Origin: Cupriavidus sp. EM10
GTDB lineage: Bacteria; Pseudomonadota; Gammaproteobacteria; Burkholderiales; Burkholderiaceae
Direction of reading: 5' to 3'
NCBI RefSeq assembly: GCF_018729255.1
Contig: NZ_CP076061.1
Span: 1,364,001-1,428,000, forward strand
DNA: 64,000 nucleotides
Shown here: positions 59,885 through 64,000 of the stretch, piece after piece
Layout: every line of letters starts with the position of its first letter
Numbering within the stretch: the stretch's first letter is position 1
The notes under the pieces: model-generated
Seen by the model: the letters and a program-made list of their open reading frames with translations, nothing else
Database searches by the model: none
What the model was told of the DNA's origin: nothing
Position numbers and translations under genes: made by a program

Positions 59885-60274
59885 TCAGCCGGCCAGCGTG
59901 GTGTCGATCGTGATCTGCGCGCTCAGTGACTTGTGCACCGGGCACTTGTTGGCCACGCGCAGAAGATCCTCGCGCACGTTCGGCGCCAGCTCGCCGCGCA
60001 ATGCAATATGCCGGATCAGCTTGTAGGATCCCGGCGTCTCTTCATGCGCCACGCTTACCTCGATCTCCTGAAGATCGTAACCCTTGCGCTTGGCGTAGAT
60101 CTGCAGCGTCAGGGTGGTGCAGGCGGCCAGGGCGGAATCCAGCAGATCGTGAGGGTTTGGAATCGACGGGTTGCCCATCGGCGCATCGAGGTCGGCCTGC
60201 CATTGCGCGGTGCCGTTGCCGAGGTCACAGACGCTGGAGCCGGAGCCGGCCAGCCATTTGGCTTGAATTGTCAT
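59885..60274 (-). CDS. OsmC/Ohr-family peroxiredoxin-like protein
   Basis: A 129-residue thiol peroxidase-like protein that detoxifies organic hydroperoxides. The two family cysteines are visible in DSALAACTTLTLQIYAKRKG and RVANKCPVHKSLS. It opens MTIQAKWLAGSGSSVCDLG, and NPHDLLDSALAACTTLTL is diagnostic for OsmC. It lies between a Fur-controlled promoter region and the rRNA operon, divergent from the latter. Confidence 0.9.
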   Translation of the reverse strand: MTIQAKWLAGSGSSVCDLGNGTAQWQADLDAPMGNPSIPNPHDLLDSALAACTTLTLQIYAKRKGYDLQEIEVSVAHEETPGSYKLIRHIALRGELAPNVREDLLRVANKCPVHKSLSAQITIDTTLAG

Positions 60275-60565
60275 CGGTAATGTTCCTGGATTCCTGAAAG
60301 GGAAGGCCTTGCGGGCCGGGGAGTATTGATTCTATACAGGCGAAACGTGGGCTGCCCGCCAGGTGATGCAATCCAGTCTTTGCGGATTTTTTAACGGTTT
60401 GATGACAAAGGGCTTGCACACCCTGCGAATCCCATCTAATATTCGCCCCCTCGCAACACGAACCGCGCTGCAAACGCAGCAGCGACAAGGGTTGCGGGGC
60501 GACAGTGGTCGGTAGTGCGGAGGATTGCAGCGCTGACCGGCAGAAAAAAAGTTCTGCAAAAACTG

Positions 60566-60594
60566 TTGACGAAACGCTGAATGCTCTGCATAAT
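60566..60594 (+). promoter_or_regulatory. rRNA operon promoter
   Basis: TTGACG at 60566-60571 and CATAAT at 60589-60594 with a 17-base spacer, preceded by an A-rich stretch (60543-60563) that could be an UP element. It lies about 270 bases upstream of the 16S gene. The 586-base gap from osmC (60275-60861) otherwise holds only the leader and boxA. Confidence 0.8.
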
Positions 60595-60656
60595 CTCGTT
60601 TCTCCGCTGCGACGAAAACAACGCAGCGACAGCGAACGGCAAAGCCGGCCGCTGGA

Positions 60657-60666
60657 GTTCTTTAAC
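60657..60666 (+). promoter_or_regulatory. boxA antitermination site in the rRNA leader
   Basis: GTTCTTTAAC followed by an A/C-rich tract, the usual boxA form that recruits NusB/NusE. Confidence 0.75.
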
Positions 60667-60861
60667 AAACAAACAACCGATAAGTGTGGGCGCTTGATGG
60701 CGAACGCCACGGAGATTTCGGTCTTCGTGATGCTTCAAAAGTTATCAGTGCTCGCACAGTAAAACATGTTGGTTCGGCGTCGCGAGACGCCGGGCCAGTC
60801 AGTTTTCTGAGAGTGAGCGACCGCTCGAAAGAGCGAGGTGCTTCGGCACCACACAGAGATT

Positions 60862-62391
<1,530 letters not shown>

Positions 62392-62453
62392 CAGAGGCTT
62401 GTGTTCACAAGTCAAGCGTTCACACTTATCGGTTTGTTTGCTGTTACAGCCAA

Positions 62454-62530
62454 GGGTCTGTAGCTCAGGTGGTTAGAGCACCGTCTTGATAAGGCGGGGG
62501 TCGTAGGTTCAAGTCCTACCAGACCCACCA
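62454..62530 (+). tRNA. tRNA-Ile (GAT)
   Basis: A 77-base tRNA with acceptor GGGTCTG pairing CAGACCC, anticodon GAT in CTTGATAAG, T-loop TTCAAGT and encoded CCA. It is in its standard place in the 16S-23S spacer. Confidence 0.96.
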
Positions 62531-62542
62531 AGCTTATCGTGC

Positions 62543-62617
62543 GGGGATTAGCTCAGCTGGGAGAGCACCTGCTTTGCAAGCAGGGGGTCGTCGGTTCGAT
62601 CCCGTCATCCTCCACCA
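62543..62617 (+). tRNA. tRNA-Ala (TGC), one acceptor base apparently missing
   Basis: A spacer tRNA with anticodon TGC in CTTTGCAAG, D-arm GCTCAGCTGGGAGAGC, T-loop TTCGATC and encoded CCA. As read the acceptor begins with four G (62543-62546), only 75 bases in total. The 3' strand ATCCTCC needs five G on the 5' side to pair all seven positions, including the G3-U70 pair that marks tRNA-Ala. One G seems lost from the run. Confidence 0.93.
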
Positions 62618-62708
62618 CTTACCTTGGGGTTGTAGCTAAAGAAAAGCGCTCGCACGAGTGTTTCTCTTTGGCTGTTGCCATCGAGCGCGAATGCAATTCG
62701 CCTCGGCT

Positions 62709-62718
62709 GTTCTTTAAC
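62709..62718 (+). promoter_or_regulatory. boxA in the 16S-23S spacer
   Basis: GTTCTTTAAC followed by AATATG, a second copy of the leader boxA, upstream of the 23S gene. The rest of the 62618-62908 spacer shows processing-stem sequence but no gene. Confidence 0.7.
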
Positions 62719-62908
62719 AATATGGGATGTAGTAAAGGTGTCGCGAGGCGTTGATGAGACGCTGCAGTACAAGCGCGATACCGGGTTGTGATTGTATCAA
62801 CCAAATGTATTTAAGTGATCGAAAGATGACTTGGAATACGGCACAAACGCGAGAACTCAGACCTGTAGCCAGAGGGTAGGACGGAAACGTTAGACTCACT
62901 CGTTATAG

Positions 62909-64000
<1,092 letters not shown>

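Overview
The window is GC-rich DNA from a beta-proteobacterium of the family Burkholderiaceae, most likely Cupriavidus or a close relative. Four features point there: the 16S rRNA text, the rRNA-operon layout (16S, tRNA-Ile-GAT, tRNA-Ala-TGC, 23S), a Bug-type tricarboxylate receptor, and the lutACB-lldP lactate cluster. It reads as ordinary chromosome. I found no transposase, integrase, phage gene or CRISPR array. Species cannot be fixed by eye.

Layout. 1-3.3 kb: ferrous iron uptake (feoB, cut by the window edge, and feoA) and a divergent ECF sigma/anti-sigma pair. 3.5-8.6 kb: a LysR regulator divergent from an acyl-CoA dehydrogenase, Bug receptor and CoA-transferase, probably an organic-acid or acyl-CoA catabolic operon. 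8.7-14.3 kb: lutA-lutC-lutB-lldP for L-lactate, divergent from a GntR/FadR regulator, with two matching operator palindromes. 14.3-23.8 kb: AI-2E permease, ethanolamine ammonia-lyase eutBC, YbaK-like deacylase, LysR, MHS-type MFS transporter, a second acyl-CoA dehydrogenase and three unrecognised proteins. 23.8-31.7 kb: M16 protease, an Ada-AlkA fusion coupled to ogt for alkylation repair, LysE exporter with a LysR regulator, and a YcgR-like PilZ flagellar brake behind a clear sigma-28 promoter. 31.7-45.6 kb: IclR regulator, a PlpD-like type Vd patatin autotransporter, a sirtuin coupled to a small Cys-rich protein, DMT permease, DUF1439 protein, SlyX, VOC protein, argG, aldo/keto reductase, an atypical class A PBP and a GlsB-like protein. 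45.7-60.3 kb: a stand-alone EF-G, polysaccharide deacetylase lipoprotein, DUF3047 protein, lipoate ligase-like protein, chemoreceptor, luciferase-like monooxygenase, a membrane patatin fusion, a DedA-rhodanese fusion, an Hpt/response-regulator pair, an unrecognised protein and OsmC. 60.5-64 kb: rRNA operon, with the 23S gene cut by the window end.

Two cross-cutting observations. First, six protein genes (eutB, the MFS gene, the second acyl-CoA dehydrogenase, ada-alkA, plpD twice, the membrane patatin) carry frameshifts, and every one is a single missing base, mostly in a G/C run. The tRNA-Ala acceptor stem also seems to lack one G. This looks more like homopolymer under-calling than seven real mutations, so these genes may be intact in the organism. 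Second, a perfect Fur-box palindrome sits on a strong minus-strand promoter at 59.84-59.87 kb and is followed within about 70 bases by a rho-independent terminator. This is a candidate iron-regulated small RNA and the most interesting item in the window.
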